From Trichobilharzia szidati (lineage: Eukaryota > Platyhelminthes > Trematoda > Strigeidida > Schistosomatidae), in NCBI GenBank assembly GCA_944472155.2, contig OX235271.1, positions 19,909,710 through 19,973,709 of the forward strand: 64,000 bases of DNA, written 5' to 3'. The notes under the pieces were generated by a model. That model made no database searches. It had not been told where the DNA came from and saw only the letters and a program-made list of their open reading frames with translations. Positions 28,201 to 41,400 of this stretch are shown one piece after another (within the stretch, counting starts at the first letter, position 1; each line of letters opens with the position of its first letter). A program made the translations under genes and the position numbers.

Positions 28201-31200
28201 CAATGTGAAGTCAGTGCTACTCACTATACGGATCAGAGACTTGCACTGCGCGTCATAAAGAGCACTTCAAACAAACTACAGACCTTCATCAACAGTTGTC
28301 TTCGCTCAATACTCAAGATCAGATGGCCGGCCAGGAAAGATCAGCAACAGAGATCTCTGGCAATGAGCGAACCAACCCAGCAGGAACCGATTGTGAAACA
28401 AATAGGCAGGAAGAAATGGAGATGGATTGGTTGGCCATACTCTGAGGAAACCAACTCAAGTGACATCACTAGACAAGCCATTGCTCGAGTGGAACCCGAA
28501 AGGGAAGCGGCGAGTTGGTCGTCAGTGCAAGGGTGACTTGGAGGAGGTCATGTGAAGAGGAGATGAAAACGTGTGGGCAGACTTGGAGCCAGGTGAAGAC
28601 TCTAGCAGAGAACCGAACGCAATGGAGACGCGTGGCTGAAGCCCTATGTTCCTCTAGGAATTAAAGGAAACAATAATAATAATGAAAACGAACAACCCCA
28701 CTGTATGTTCCTTGACTTTGTCTACCTTACAAAAGGGATGAAAAGTCATAGTTATCATATTGAATAATAATATTTAATAAGTGAAACCAATTTGAAAGAA
28801 GGTTACTCACCTTTAAATTATGTTCTTCAATAAATTCATTGACTAGCTGGGAGATATAATTTGGTATTCCACTGTCGGACACCCATTGAAATTGCATATC
28901 TTCTTTAATTGCACCAGGTTCAATGCGAAGATTCAGTGTAAGCAAATCACTTATTTCTGGCTAAAATGAAAGGGATATGAATGCGTATAATAAAAAGGTT
29001 AAGCAAACCTTCATTTACATACTTTAAACTTTCTGGTTGATCTTTACACAACATGAAATTTTTGTAATGGAGTGGATATAAGATTTATCTGACGAAAGAG
29101 ATAGGGAGGAAGAGATTTAAAACATTTCAGAAGGATAATAGTGTGCGCCAGTGACACAACGGTAGAATGCTCGCCAACCACACCTCATGTGGTTCGGGGT
29201 TCGATCCCCAGCCACGGACGCACTCCTTTATCTCGCTAAGCCAGTAATAAGACTGGTAAAGAAGGAAAGTTGGGCATGAGGCTGGCTAGCGACCCCATCT
29301 TTTGTAAAAATAAACACCACTGCTGCTACTGAAGCTTAATAGCTCTAGTTTGAAGCCATATGTTCCACTGGGAACGTAAAGTTCAGTCGACTGAATACAT
29401 AGATTTGGCTTATTCAGATGAATATTGACCACCTCTGCTATATGTAAAGGTCGAGCTGGTATACTATCACAAAGGTAATGTCGATGATATCTTGCAAAAG
29501 TAGTAGTAGAAAGCTACATGTCACTTTTGTCAGTCCTTCAAAACTTAAACCAAGGGACTTGTTTAGTTGTACACTCAATAGAACTAACTCAACACGAGCA
29601 GTTAAACTGGTAAGTTAAAGTATGCAGAATACGAAACTTGATAGTCTGTTCTTAAATAGACTGACTGGAAAATAAACAGAGTAAGGCAATTGCATTAAAT
29701 GTTCTTCTGAAGGCTCTTCTCAAAAATTGTGATATAACCTCACTGGTACCATCGCTGATGAACTGTGATTTCGGAAACATTGATTTTTTTAGATACGTCA
29801 TCATCATGCTTTCGATGTTAGGTAAATAAATCCATATGCTTTCTTCAAGAATTTAACCAGATATCCATTTCTATGTAGTAAACCATGAGTATTACTGAGT
29901 TCCGATAAAACAATAAGAAGAGAACGCAGTTTATTTAATTGAATTTTAGATTTTCCCGTCGATTGATTGGACCGAAGTGCTCCACCTCAGGTTGACATGT
30001 CTGTCGGCTTCTTGTGCAGATGCTTCGACAATGTCTGGGCATGTAATTAGACTTTAATTGGTGGATGGTGACTAGAAGTGGAATCCACCAGGATGCGCAT
30101 TTCGCCCTATTTGAGACTCGTCATCTGGATGTACCTGCATTCCCCAGTGAGTGATGATGTTCCCAGGGAGACTCGAACCCAGTGGCCATAGTTTCAAACT
30201 CCAAAGAGTTATCCACTAGACCACTTAGGCCACGAGAGCCACCCCACTTCTTGTGCAAAGGGTCATATTAATTATTTAATTGAATTTTAGATTTTCCCGT
30301 CGATTGATTGGATCGCTTTGGAGTTTGAAACTATGGGCACTGGGTTCGAGTCTCGGTGGAAACATCATCACTCACTGGGCAATGCAGGTACATCCAGATG
30401 ACGAGTCCCAAATAGGACGAAATGAGCGTTATCCTGGTGGATTCCACTGCTAGTCACCATCCACCAATTAAATTCTGAGAACGTAGTTTATCTGAAACAT
30501 GTAATGCATTTGCGCAAGACATATCGGATATTCTGATCATACACATACTCTTCACGCATATTTATATAGAAGGCAAGAGAGCAGTTCAGGGTAACAAATA
30601 AGGGGTAGGAAGATGACGTAAGGATGTGTGTGTGACCTGTATTGTAATAATTCAAGCTCTCTTGCCTTCTATATTAATATATATGACGAGAATGTGTGTG
30701 ATCGGAATGTCCGAAATGTGTTGCACATTTCAGATAAACTGTAACGACAGAAGACAAGGATCAGGCAACAGATCCTTCATTGAGAAAATCAACAGATATT
30801 TATAGATTTTTATGTACATTATTATCAGCGTTATTGTTAGCAGAGAAACAACGTCTTCTGATTGGTTGTTTTCCTGCTGAAGGTTATTCTGTCATCTCTT
30901 TGTTGCCGTTTCTTAGACAGTCCGGTGACATATATGCCTGCGAATCGTATCCGCCCACGCTAAGTCTGCTGTGATTGGTGGTTGTTGAGTTCCTCAAGGT
31001 TAGTCTTTGTTCTTGTTTTTTTCTCATGACCAAGATATGGGACGTAAACACTGACGCGTAAATTGTTATCTACCAAATTTGGCTTGCAGACAGCTCTCAC
31101 CACACTCTTGTTCACAGCAGGATTTCATCAACAACAACAACCAATTCATTAAGACTGATATCATTTCTTGAATAGGTGATTGGATCAGAGTGAAATAAAG

Positions 31201-34200
31201 ACAGAAAACATCTCGAAAGTACTTTGGTAAAGACAGAAAGATCATTCCTTGTTTTTGTTTCGTGTTAATATTGCAAATTTTGTCTCAAAACACAGACGAG
31301 TCAAATAATCCTTATGGGTAACTAGCATTGGATTCGATGAATGTAATCCGGAGCTACGAAAAATGCCTGAAAAGTTTACTAGTGATAACTGCAAAGAAAT
31401 AATAGTAATAATAAGATGCTTTTGTCACGTCTATCTTCGCCATCTACATCTCCTGATTGTTTTTTTTCAAGGGGGGTTGGGGTTGGTTGGACAGCTCGTC
31501 TTGTTTCAATGGTTATCAATGCTCACCACCAGTTTATTTGGACGCAGTCTGGTTCACAATCCATGTCATCGAATTCCATTAAACATGAGTCAATTGTAGA
31601 CGTTCTTTTGTTACCTAGAGAACACTCTTGAATTTTCCCACAGAGTATGAAAGATGTTGTAAAAGGAATGTGAAAAGCCTTTGCCTTATTGATAGAGCTG
31701 GTGGCCTATAGGCTTAGGTTAGAGTGCGGTTATGCAGGTGCATCGTTATAAAAATCAAAACAAATGATTCAGCGAAGAGACTCTTCGACGAATTTATCAT
31801 CAAACTGTACAATCGTATATATATGGTGTTAGCCTTTACTAGTCGACCATTACTGTTCAATAACCTGAAGGACAAGATCCTGCTGTTGACCAACTTTATG
31901 CATGTTTATCAATTCACCTGCTCGTGTGGAGCTAGGTATATCGGTCGTTCGACACGAGTTTTGTCCAAGAGGGTGCAAGAACACTAGCCTGCATGGTTAC
32001 GAAAGGGTGGAAGTGGAGCAATAAGAAGCGCGATCATTGAACATCTGTTCGATAATGATCACCCTATCTCTATAGCCTCCGTCTTCAAAGTCATCTACAA
32101 GGTAAAACGTGATTTACCCAAATCTCTACGTACCCGACTCATCTGTATTGCTGAAGTCATCTTTGGCTATCGAAACTAATATATACGCAGGTGAATCATT
32201 AATATTCATTATTTATTTCACACACTAGCATAATCATTGATTTCACGCATCTGCGTGATTATTGATTTAAATTACTGAATTCCCAGGGTTTGTTAATATT
32301 TTTAAAATGTGACATTGATTTTTCTAACTGTATAAATACGGAGTTGTTGTTTAACATTTTCGACTGTTGTTTGAGACAGTAAAAGCTCTCATATCAACGT
32401 CCAGTCTTCTCTTTTATTTGTCTTGCGTGCCCGGCGGTATTATTGTTGTTGTTGTTGACGTGCGATTAAGACAGATTAGCCAGCGCATTAGTTAGATTCG
32501 CTCGTAGTCTACAAGGTCCTCATATTCACATACATAACAAATTTGGCGACGGGTTTGCTGAAGATGGACCCACTGCGTTTAGAGAAACTAATGGAACAGC
32601 AGCTAAAATTGATGGAAATGCTTGCTGGTCTACAAATATCACGCTCTGCTGATTCATCTACAGCCAACGACAGCATTGGTAGTAGCATCTCAGAATTCGT
32701 TTATGATCCAGATGCGAACGTAACATTTGATACCTGGTTTCGCAGATATGAAGACCTATTTCGAGTAGACTTTGCGGATAAAGATGATGCCTGGAAAGTA
32801 CGGCTTCTACTTCGTAAATTGGGAGCAGATGAGCTAGATAAATACTGCAACTTAATTCTGCCACAGAAGCCCAGTGAAAGATCATTCGATGAAACTGTCC
32901 ATACCCTTCGTCATCAGTTTGGTGATCAGAGATCGTTATTCAACATTCGATATCATTGCATGAAACTAGTTTTGAACGAAAATGATGATATCCATACTCA
33001 GTTGGGTATAGTCAATCGCACGTGTGAACGTTTTAAATTGAAATCACTCTCAGAAGACCAGTTCAAGGTATTGATTTTCATTTGTGGTTTGCAGTCTCCC
33101 AAATTTGCTGATATACGCACACGTCTATTAAATCGTCTGGAACAAGATCCACGAATGACTTTGAAAGACGTCGGTGAAGAATATCAGCGTTTAATCAACA
33201 TTCACAACGATACCGTCTTGGTGCAGTCTGGCAGCCAAAATGCAGCAGAAGTGCATGCGGTGCATCCAGTACCGTCGACATCAACCGCACCGCTTCATCC
33301 TCAGCATAAACCACCATCAGCCTGCTGGCACTGTGGCTCCTGGCATTTTGCAAACTTGTGCCCATTCAAACAGCATAAATGCCGTCAATGCCATACTGTT
33401 GGTCACAAAGATGGCTACTGCAAACGCAACAACCGACCCAGATCTCGTAGTCGACTCAGACGGCGCAACAAGCTCAAGTCTTTGGGTGTTACTGCCACAT
33501 ATCATATTAGTACTCCAGCACCTCGCAAATATATCGATCTGACGATTAATACACGGCCGGCACGCCTACAAATCGACACAGCATCCGACATTACAATAAT
33601 ATCAAAGAAATTATGGCAGAAGTTGGGATGCCCTGCCATAGAGAAGACAAATCAGATAGCAATTAGTGCATGTGGTGGAAGACTTCGATTGAATGGAGAA
33701 ATTAAATGCAGCGTTGGTTTTCGCGATAGTCATTTCATCGGCACATGCTACATCAATAATTCAAACCTTGACCTCTTGGGTTTAGACTGGTTCGAGAAGC
33801 TGCACCTGTCAGAGATTCCGTTAAGCAGTGTATGCCAAAAGATCGAAAGTATTGAACCCTCAACAAGAAAGCCAGAAATCAGAGACAGATATATTAAACC
33901 TAAGCCCATTAGAAAGAATGACGTGATTAATGAAACACCAACTTCGAATCGTCACAGTGAGTATGGCTGCGCCAAAAGTGCTTCGATGTCTGGTAGCAAC
34001 AAAGTAGCAACTGTTAGCTCCAGTAAGAGAGGCTCTGCTCAAAAACTGAAAGTGATGTCTGTCATGGCAGCCAAAGATCCGCCACCGAGAGCATGGCCCA
34101 CGTCAAAACCATGGTCCCGCGTACATGTTGATTTTGCTGGGCCGATAGAAGGTATATACTACTTGGTTCTCGTGGACTCTTACTCAAAATGGCCGGAGGT

Positions 34201-37200
34201 AGTACAAGTGACACCACCTTCTAGCAGCAGAACAGTATCAGTCCTGGAAAAGATCTTCGCATGTCACGGTATACCAGAAATCATCGTATCTGACAATGGC
34301 AGTCAGTTCACCTCACAAGCGTTCCAGGAATTTTGCAAGAGAAACGGTATACAACACGTGCGGACGCCACCTTATCACCCTCAATCCAACGGTCAGGCAG
34401 AAAGATTTGTCGACACTTTCAAACGAGCGTTGTTGAAAGCAGGGGGAGGGGCGAAACCGGAAGAAATACAAAACTTTCTTTTTGTATACCGAACTACACC
34501 ACTGGCAGAACAGAAGAAAAGCCCTGCAGAACTTCTAATGGGTCGAATGCTACGAACTCATCACCACTCCATGTTACCATCTTCGTCACATCAACGAAGA
34601 AATAGTGTGACGTATTACCGCAAGGGTGATGCTGTCTATGTGCGCGATTATCGACCGAGGAACAGAAAATGGGCCGAAGGCTTGATAGAATGTCGACATG
34701 GAACTCTAATGTACAAGGTTAAAGTTGGGGATGAATGGTGGATTAGACATAAAAATCAGATACGACGTCGATATACTACATCCCAAGAACCTAAATTGCC
34801 ACTGGATTTACTACTGGAAACTTTCAAAATACCACCAGTCAAACCGGAAGCAAAACAAGAGATGCTACCCAGCCGACGATCCCAGCGCAAACGAACACAA
34901 ACAGTTCATTTCCAAATCGACCCCAAGGAAAAAAGATACTAAACTGTTTGCGAGATTCCTTTTAAAAGGGGGAGGTAATATATACGCAGGTGAATCATTA
35001 ATATTCATTATTTATTTCACACACTAGCATAATCATTGATTTCACGCATCTGCGTGATTATTGATTTAAATTACTGAATTCCCAGGGTTTGTTAATATTT
35101 TTAAAATGTGACATTGATTTTTCTAACTGTATAAATACGGAGTTGTTGTTTAATATTTTCGACTGTTGTTTGAGACAGTAAAAGCTCTCATATCAACTTC
35201 CAGTCTTCTCTTTTATTTGTCTTGCGTGCCCGGCGGTATTATTGTTGTTGTTGTTGACGTGCGATTAAGACAGATTAGCCAGCGCATTAGTTAGATTCGC
35301 TCGTAGTCTACAAGGTCCTCATATTCACATACATAACAGAAACAGAAAAGCCAGATCTCTGTGTGCAGAAAAAGTTCGCTCAACCCCTCCAACTTTCATG
35401 GTCTTAATCCCTCTATGCTAAAGTATGGTAATCCCCAATCATATTTTAGCTCTACCAATTTTTTCATCTTTTCATTTTTGTCTTTTCAATTTGTATACTC
35501 TTCCTTTTTACGTCAATTGTTACTATTGCTACTCTCACTTTTAATTGTCCCCGGTATTATTTCACTTGTTCCACTTGTCATTCTAAATAAATTCCTTTAT
35601 GCAACATTAAATTCTATGCTATTAAATTTCACACGATATTACGTAATGTTTTTATTTTATTCGATTTGTCTACTAATCTTATAATTGCACACCCTTTTTC
35701 AAGTTCTATCCATCCTATGAATTATTCTATATATGACACTAATTTGCTTTGCCATTTGACATTTAACTACGATTATAATCATAAGCATTTTAGTTTTAAT
35801 TGCACTTCATATTATTATTATTTTATGCATTCACACTTATGATTCAATTCTCTCACTGGATATAACTGCTTAAAAGCCATATATATACGATTGTACAGCT
35901 TGATGATAAATTCGTTGAAAAGATTCTCTTCGCTGAATCATTTGTTTTGATTTTCTATATGTTACAATGGGAATTTTCCATGATTTAAAAAATTGCATCG
36001 TTATAAGTCCTGAACTCCAGAAGGAAGAGGCAGAGGTACAACAGAATGCATTAAAAGGTGTCTTAAAGTGAATGGAGTGATTTTATTGGCCAGTGCAACG
36101 GAATAATTCTGACCTTGAACTATCTGCAGGAAACATTGGTGTGTGTGTGATTCTTGCGCTGGACAGGGTTTTGATCCCACACCTTGTTGGGAATATTCTA
36201 TTTAACTCTAAGGTATTTTTTACAGTTGAATTTTTGCTTAACTAATTTTTATTCTGCAGTGCTTGTTTTGTGCTTAGAAACTTACCTTGTCCGTATAGTT
36301 GCTCAATGACATTGTTGAGGTAGTTTTGAGTTTGTGGTGTTATTATTGTGTTGTTGAATAGAACCACATAGATCCAACCATCAAATAATCGTCTTTTTGC
36401 TTACAGGATTTCATCATGAACTGACATCGGTTAGAGAACCATTGGAAAACCCGCAGGGACTCTTCATCAGTACGCAACCATCGGGACTCGAAACCAGAAC
36501 CTTCTGGTTACAAGGCAAGCGAGCTCATAGACCATTAAGCCCATGAATTCTGCCAACTTCTGCCAATTGACGACATAGTACGACCGCTAGCCAATGTCTT
36601 CGGCGTTTGTTTTTTTTTAAGTCCTCACACCCGACCTGCTGCAACCTACTGGTCACTGGACGAAACAGCTGTCCAGTACTCCATGTGGTTGGTTTTCCAA
36701 TGGTTCTCTAACTGATGTCAGCTCATGATGATGAAATCCTGTAACCAATAAATCGAATCCCTACAAAACCAATACTTTTTTTGTTGGCTTTAAAGCGTTT
36801 TGTAACTGTTCAGGTCCCAAAGAAGTTTTATCAGGTATGCAGTAGGACACAGAGAAATCGATTTCTTGCGTTCAGACTAAAAGGAGTCAGTTTTAGTCGA
36901 ATAAAGAATCATGAATACAATCCATCAATACCACTTTTTTTCTTCTCTAAAGAGTTGTAATCTATAAGAAAAACAAAATATTCGCCATCCTGTATGCTGT
37001 TGCAATAAAATACCAGAATTTACATTGAAAAATTAAAATTCTGTGAAAAATACACTAACCGGTATATTATATACTTCCATATCCTCTTTCGTGTATACCT
37101 TTGTATTCCCGTGAGATAGAGCTGATGAGATAGACTAAACACAAGAATATATAATATATATATTGAAACAAAGTTGAGAAAGGGTAATTTTTCCCAACAA

Positions 37201-38364
37201 TAAAAGAAGTATTAACTAGCAAAGTTTAATAAATTTGAATAAGGCATTTAGAAGACAAATTTCGCGAGATGATATCCTCATTTCGTAGTTTCTTTACAAC
37301 CAACCGCTTTACAACTAACATGGTTAACAATAATAAAATAAAGATCATGACAATTACTCAGTTAAATAAAAAACACAAAAGTACATACTAATGACCAATC
37401 ATATTTAGATAGGTCATGTTGTCCATGGTAGGCGAAGATTGAAGTCTATTGTTTTTTGTACACACAGTTTAGGCTGTATGTGATTAATCCCCCAAAGTGC
37501 TTCCATCACCTTCAATAACCTTGAACTAGAGTTATGTGAAATAATTGTTAAACAGTCATTAATATTGATCTTGTGACCTGACATTAATAAGTGCTTAGCA
37601 ATGGATGATGATAATGATGGATTTCTATTCAGATTACTGGCATTGGGATTTTCTATATGTTTTAATAACCATTTTGGAACATGTTCTTTTCGACGACCAA
37701 TTGGAACATTCTATTTGTTCTACCTATATAGGTGTCACCGCAACTGCATGTGACATGTAGATACAGTTTGAAGTAGAGTCCACAGAATTTCGTCCTTTAA
37801 TCGTAGGTACAGGGATCGAAAATGTTGGGCAAGTGAGAAAAAGAGATGCGGCGTAGAATGTGCGTTTGATGGCTGACCGAAGTCTTTGAGCTGTCAACTG
37901 CATAATCTGGTCACCCTTGAATGGTAGGTTAATAAAGATGGCTTTCTTTGGTAGCGAAGCTGTCTTTTTGAGATGTGGTCTTTATTTACTGTGACAAGTG
38001 ATAAAGTTTTCCGGATAACCATTAGCTAATAAAACTGAATATATGTGTCGAAACTCATCCATCACTGTGTCACTCATGCATATTTTTCGGGCCCTAAACT
38101 GTGTGTACAAAAATCAATAGACTTCAGTCTTCGCCTACCCTGGACTACTTGACCTATCTTGACTATATGATTGGTCATGAACTTTATTTTATTATTGTTA
38201 ACCATGTCAGTTGTAAAGCGGTTGTAAAGAAACTACGAAATGATATCATCTCGCGAAATTTGTCTTCTTAATGCCTTATTCAAATTTATCAAAGGGACTA
38301 ATTGTTTTAAAGTTTAATAAGTTGTGGGTGACTAAATACTTATTTTTTAAAAAGAAAATAAGGG

Positions 38365-38401
<37 letters not shown>

Positions 38402-41400
38402 CATTTGGAGATATAAGATTGATAAGCAAATAAACGACATTGAATTAATCATGCAGAATGACACGTGTGAATGTTTTTCGCGTCATGTTCAAATAGATAA
38501 GCGGAAAGGAGTATTATTATTTCATTATTATTATTATTCCCTTGCGTTCCGAATGGAGTATAGGGCTTGAACAACACAACTACACTTTGTTCTGTTTCCT
38601 ACCGTCCTCTTCAGCTGGGTCCACGATTGACCAAACTCTCTCATCTCTTCCTCACACGATCTCCTCCATGTCACCCTCACACTGACGACTCACTCATCGC
38701 TTCCCGTTTGGATTCCACTCGAGGGCCTGCCGTGCGATATCATTCGGCAGCCTCCTCAATGTATGCCCGATCCATCCATCTCCATTTTCTCCTACATATT
38801 TGTTGAGCGATCGGCTCTTGCTCGGTTGGTTTGTTCCCAGCCAGAGTTTCTTGTTGTTAATTCTTTCTGACTGGCCACCCAAATTGATCTTCAATATGGA
38901 GCCAGCGAAGGCAGCTCCCTTCATGACACACTGGCCAAGTCTATACATGGAGTGTGACGACTCGAACTGCTGCACATCGGTGCAAAGTTCTATGTTGAAA
39001 CCAGTCAGTTAGTTAGTCACTCAGTCAGTTTCTACCCTCTTTCTTTTCCTCTATGTATTATCTCTGATAAATTCTTTTGGGTAATTGTTATTGAGTAACA
39101 TTTCGAATCAGTTAATAATTCATAATGTTATCATGTAAACTTCAAAGTCACAGGAATGTGAACTGATCACCTATTTCTATTATTTTGTTGTTTTGTAGTT
39201 CTGTTTTTTCTTTAAATTTTATCAAGGTGAACTGATCAATCTCTGTTAACATGTGACTGTCTCAATAAGGACTACTTTACATTGCTTTGTTTTTCATGTC
39301 AGTATCATTTAGGGGTTAACACCCAATAATATTGATAGGTCTGATTGGCCTAACTGCTCAACATTCTACTAATGGGTCCCAGGGTCGAAACTTACTCCAT
39401 CTGCTTCATATTGGGCAAGCAGCCAGTATTGCCAACCGTCACATAACAACTAACACATGAAATTTCATACACATTTATTCCCCTTAATGAATTTGAATAA
39501 AGCGACAACTACAGTTTTTGCAGAATAAACTGGTACCATCATTATTTATTTCGTTGCCTTCTCATCAGCTGCTTACAGGTCACAGTCATTATTAAGTATA
39601 TCTACAGAAACAATTTTAACATACTTGCACAGAGTTCATTTTAAACAAAAATCAATCAATCAATATACGCATACACTAATAATATATACATGTATTACAT
39701 TAAACACTATTCCGAACAATAATGATCATACACAATGGAAGCTTTCGGCATTACCTAATCAGATGAAAGAGACAGATGAAAATATCCAGTTACCAGGCAG
39801 GGCAAAGAAAGACTGATAACTGTTTCTTTCTGAACGCACAAATCAGGTTTCAGGTGCTTGATGGAAATGGCTTCAGCAAACTTAAGGAGAATTGAGCTCT
39901 TTTGCCTATTGTTAATTTTGAACGATTTCGCGACGTCCACCTCATGACCACCCGTGTCAAGAAGATGCCTGGCGATGTCACTGTTGAGAGCATTTGTTCC
40001 CTTTAGACATAAGCTTTTTGATACATGTTCAGAAAATCGTAGATATGCCCTTCTTTCTGTCCTTCCAATGTAACTGCTCCCGCAGATACATGTAAATTTG
40101 TATATACAGTTGGAGTTAACATGAGAAGGATATCTATCGATTTTTGATTGCACCAAAGAGCAAGTTGTTCGATAGACGGGAACGAGCTTAGCTGCAGGAT
40201 AGGCTGTGGCTAGTGACGTACTCAGTCTTCTGTTGACCATTGCTGCAATATTTTCACCTTTATAATCAAGCTGAATGTAGATTGGCTTTTTCTCCACTGT
40301 GATTTCTTCTACATTTGTGACTTTTTTTGATTATAGCTTGATTCCAAACCGTATTTTCGGTACAAGTGTGGAATTTTCAGCATGTGATAACGGTAGCCCA
40401 AATTTTGCAGGCCAACCATTGATATCAGGTGTTCGTCGGCACCATGTGGATGGTCGGTGAGAGTGCCACCGACGCACATACCTGTTAATGAACCTTTGAG
40501 GGTAACCGCTGCTCTTCAACCTCTTTTCAAGAAACTCAAATTCTTCCTCTAATTTCTCTATCGAGCATATTCTCCTCGCTCTATAGTACAGAGTCTTGAC
40601 TAGTCCGCGTTTAAAGCTATTTGGACAAAAAACTATTAAAATGTAAGTATTGTCCTTTCCAATTAGGCTTTCGATAAATTTACTTCTGAAGATCTGTTCA
40701 GGATGACTGACTGACTGACTGCCAACCCACTAACCTAATGTACAAGAAACGCAAAGCTGTATTTTATCCTATTCATGACTAATCAACTTATGATCTAAAA
40801 TATATCCCAAAGGAAAATGCATAAAAATTTTTAAAAAAAAACGAGTGATTTGATAACACTCACTTTTACAATCTCTGATAAAGTGAACTGGCTGTCATCT
40901 CGTACAACTATATAACGTTGTCTAGGTGGATTGTCAATGATACATTGAATTACTCTGAACAGAAAAAAATAAGATGAATACGGTGTGTCTATGACTGGTT
41001 TTTCATATTTGTTTAAAATATTTAACTTTTTAAACTATATACTACTGATGAATTGAGACGAGTAGTTAGTTGGATACCATTTTAGTCAATAAGTAGTGTT
41101 TGCTAGCCAGTCACATTGACGTCATCAGTTGAAACCCCATGGATTTCTGGCTAGCTATTTGCTTGAACTGGTCATACTGCAACAACAGAAGACAAGGGTC
41201 AGGCAACAGATCGTTTAAATAGGAAATCAACACACTGTTTGCGGATGACATCAAGATATGGAGGGCTTTACACGATGACAGTGATTAACTTGCTTTGCAG
41301 GAGAATAACTTAAGCAAGAGTGTAGTTATGCATGTATCTCATAGTCACGTGCACAATTACTCAGTGAATGGCATTACTCTCCCAGTGGTCACTGAGTACA

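Larger units (their letters stand above)
32177..35338 (+). mobile_element. LTR retrotransposon with Gag-PR-IN only, 5-bp TSD
   Basis: The LTRs are 363 bp each (32177-32539 and 34976-35338) and differ at two positions by eye. GAAAC is duplicated at 32172-32176 and 35339-35343. A polypurine tract (AAAAGGGGGAGG) precedes the 3' LTR, and TTTGGCGACGGG follows the 5' LTR at the primer-binding position. It is inserted antisense to AK7 and inside PLE-1 coding sequence. The coding region lacks reverse transcriptase and RNase H. The Gag, protease and integrase types are Gypsy-like. Confidence 0.93.
31752..35993 (+). mobile_element. PLE-1 insertion hosting an LTR retrotransposon, 13-bp TSD
   Basis: TGCATCGTTATAA flanks it at 31739-31751 and 35994-36006. 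Its left end (31752-31824) is an inverted copy of its own 3' end (35877-35954), the foldback typical of Penelope. Coding runs [20 protein letters not shown] and, after a stop, [13 protein letters not shown], to the LTR element at 32177. It then resumes [19 protein letters not shown] (35344-35406) plus 3' UTR. Confidence 0.9.
39755..40680 (-). mobile_element. PLE-3 copy with intact GIY-YIG region, split by SINE D
   Basis: Minus-strand PLE-3. Upstream coding 40490-40680 includes the connector with [16 protein letters not shown] sits at 40327-40480, and the C-terminal frame is 39755-40297. It is 5'-truncated. Sequence toward 39520 is probably its 3' UTR. Confidence 0.82.

Noticed and set aside
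33240..34605. Extra ORFs of 60-100 codons inside the LTR element (both strands)
   Set aside because: They are shadows of the 792-codon Gag-PR-IN frame in other frames.
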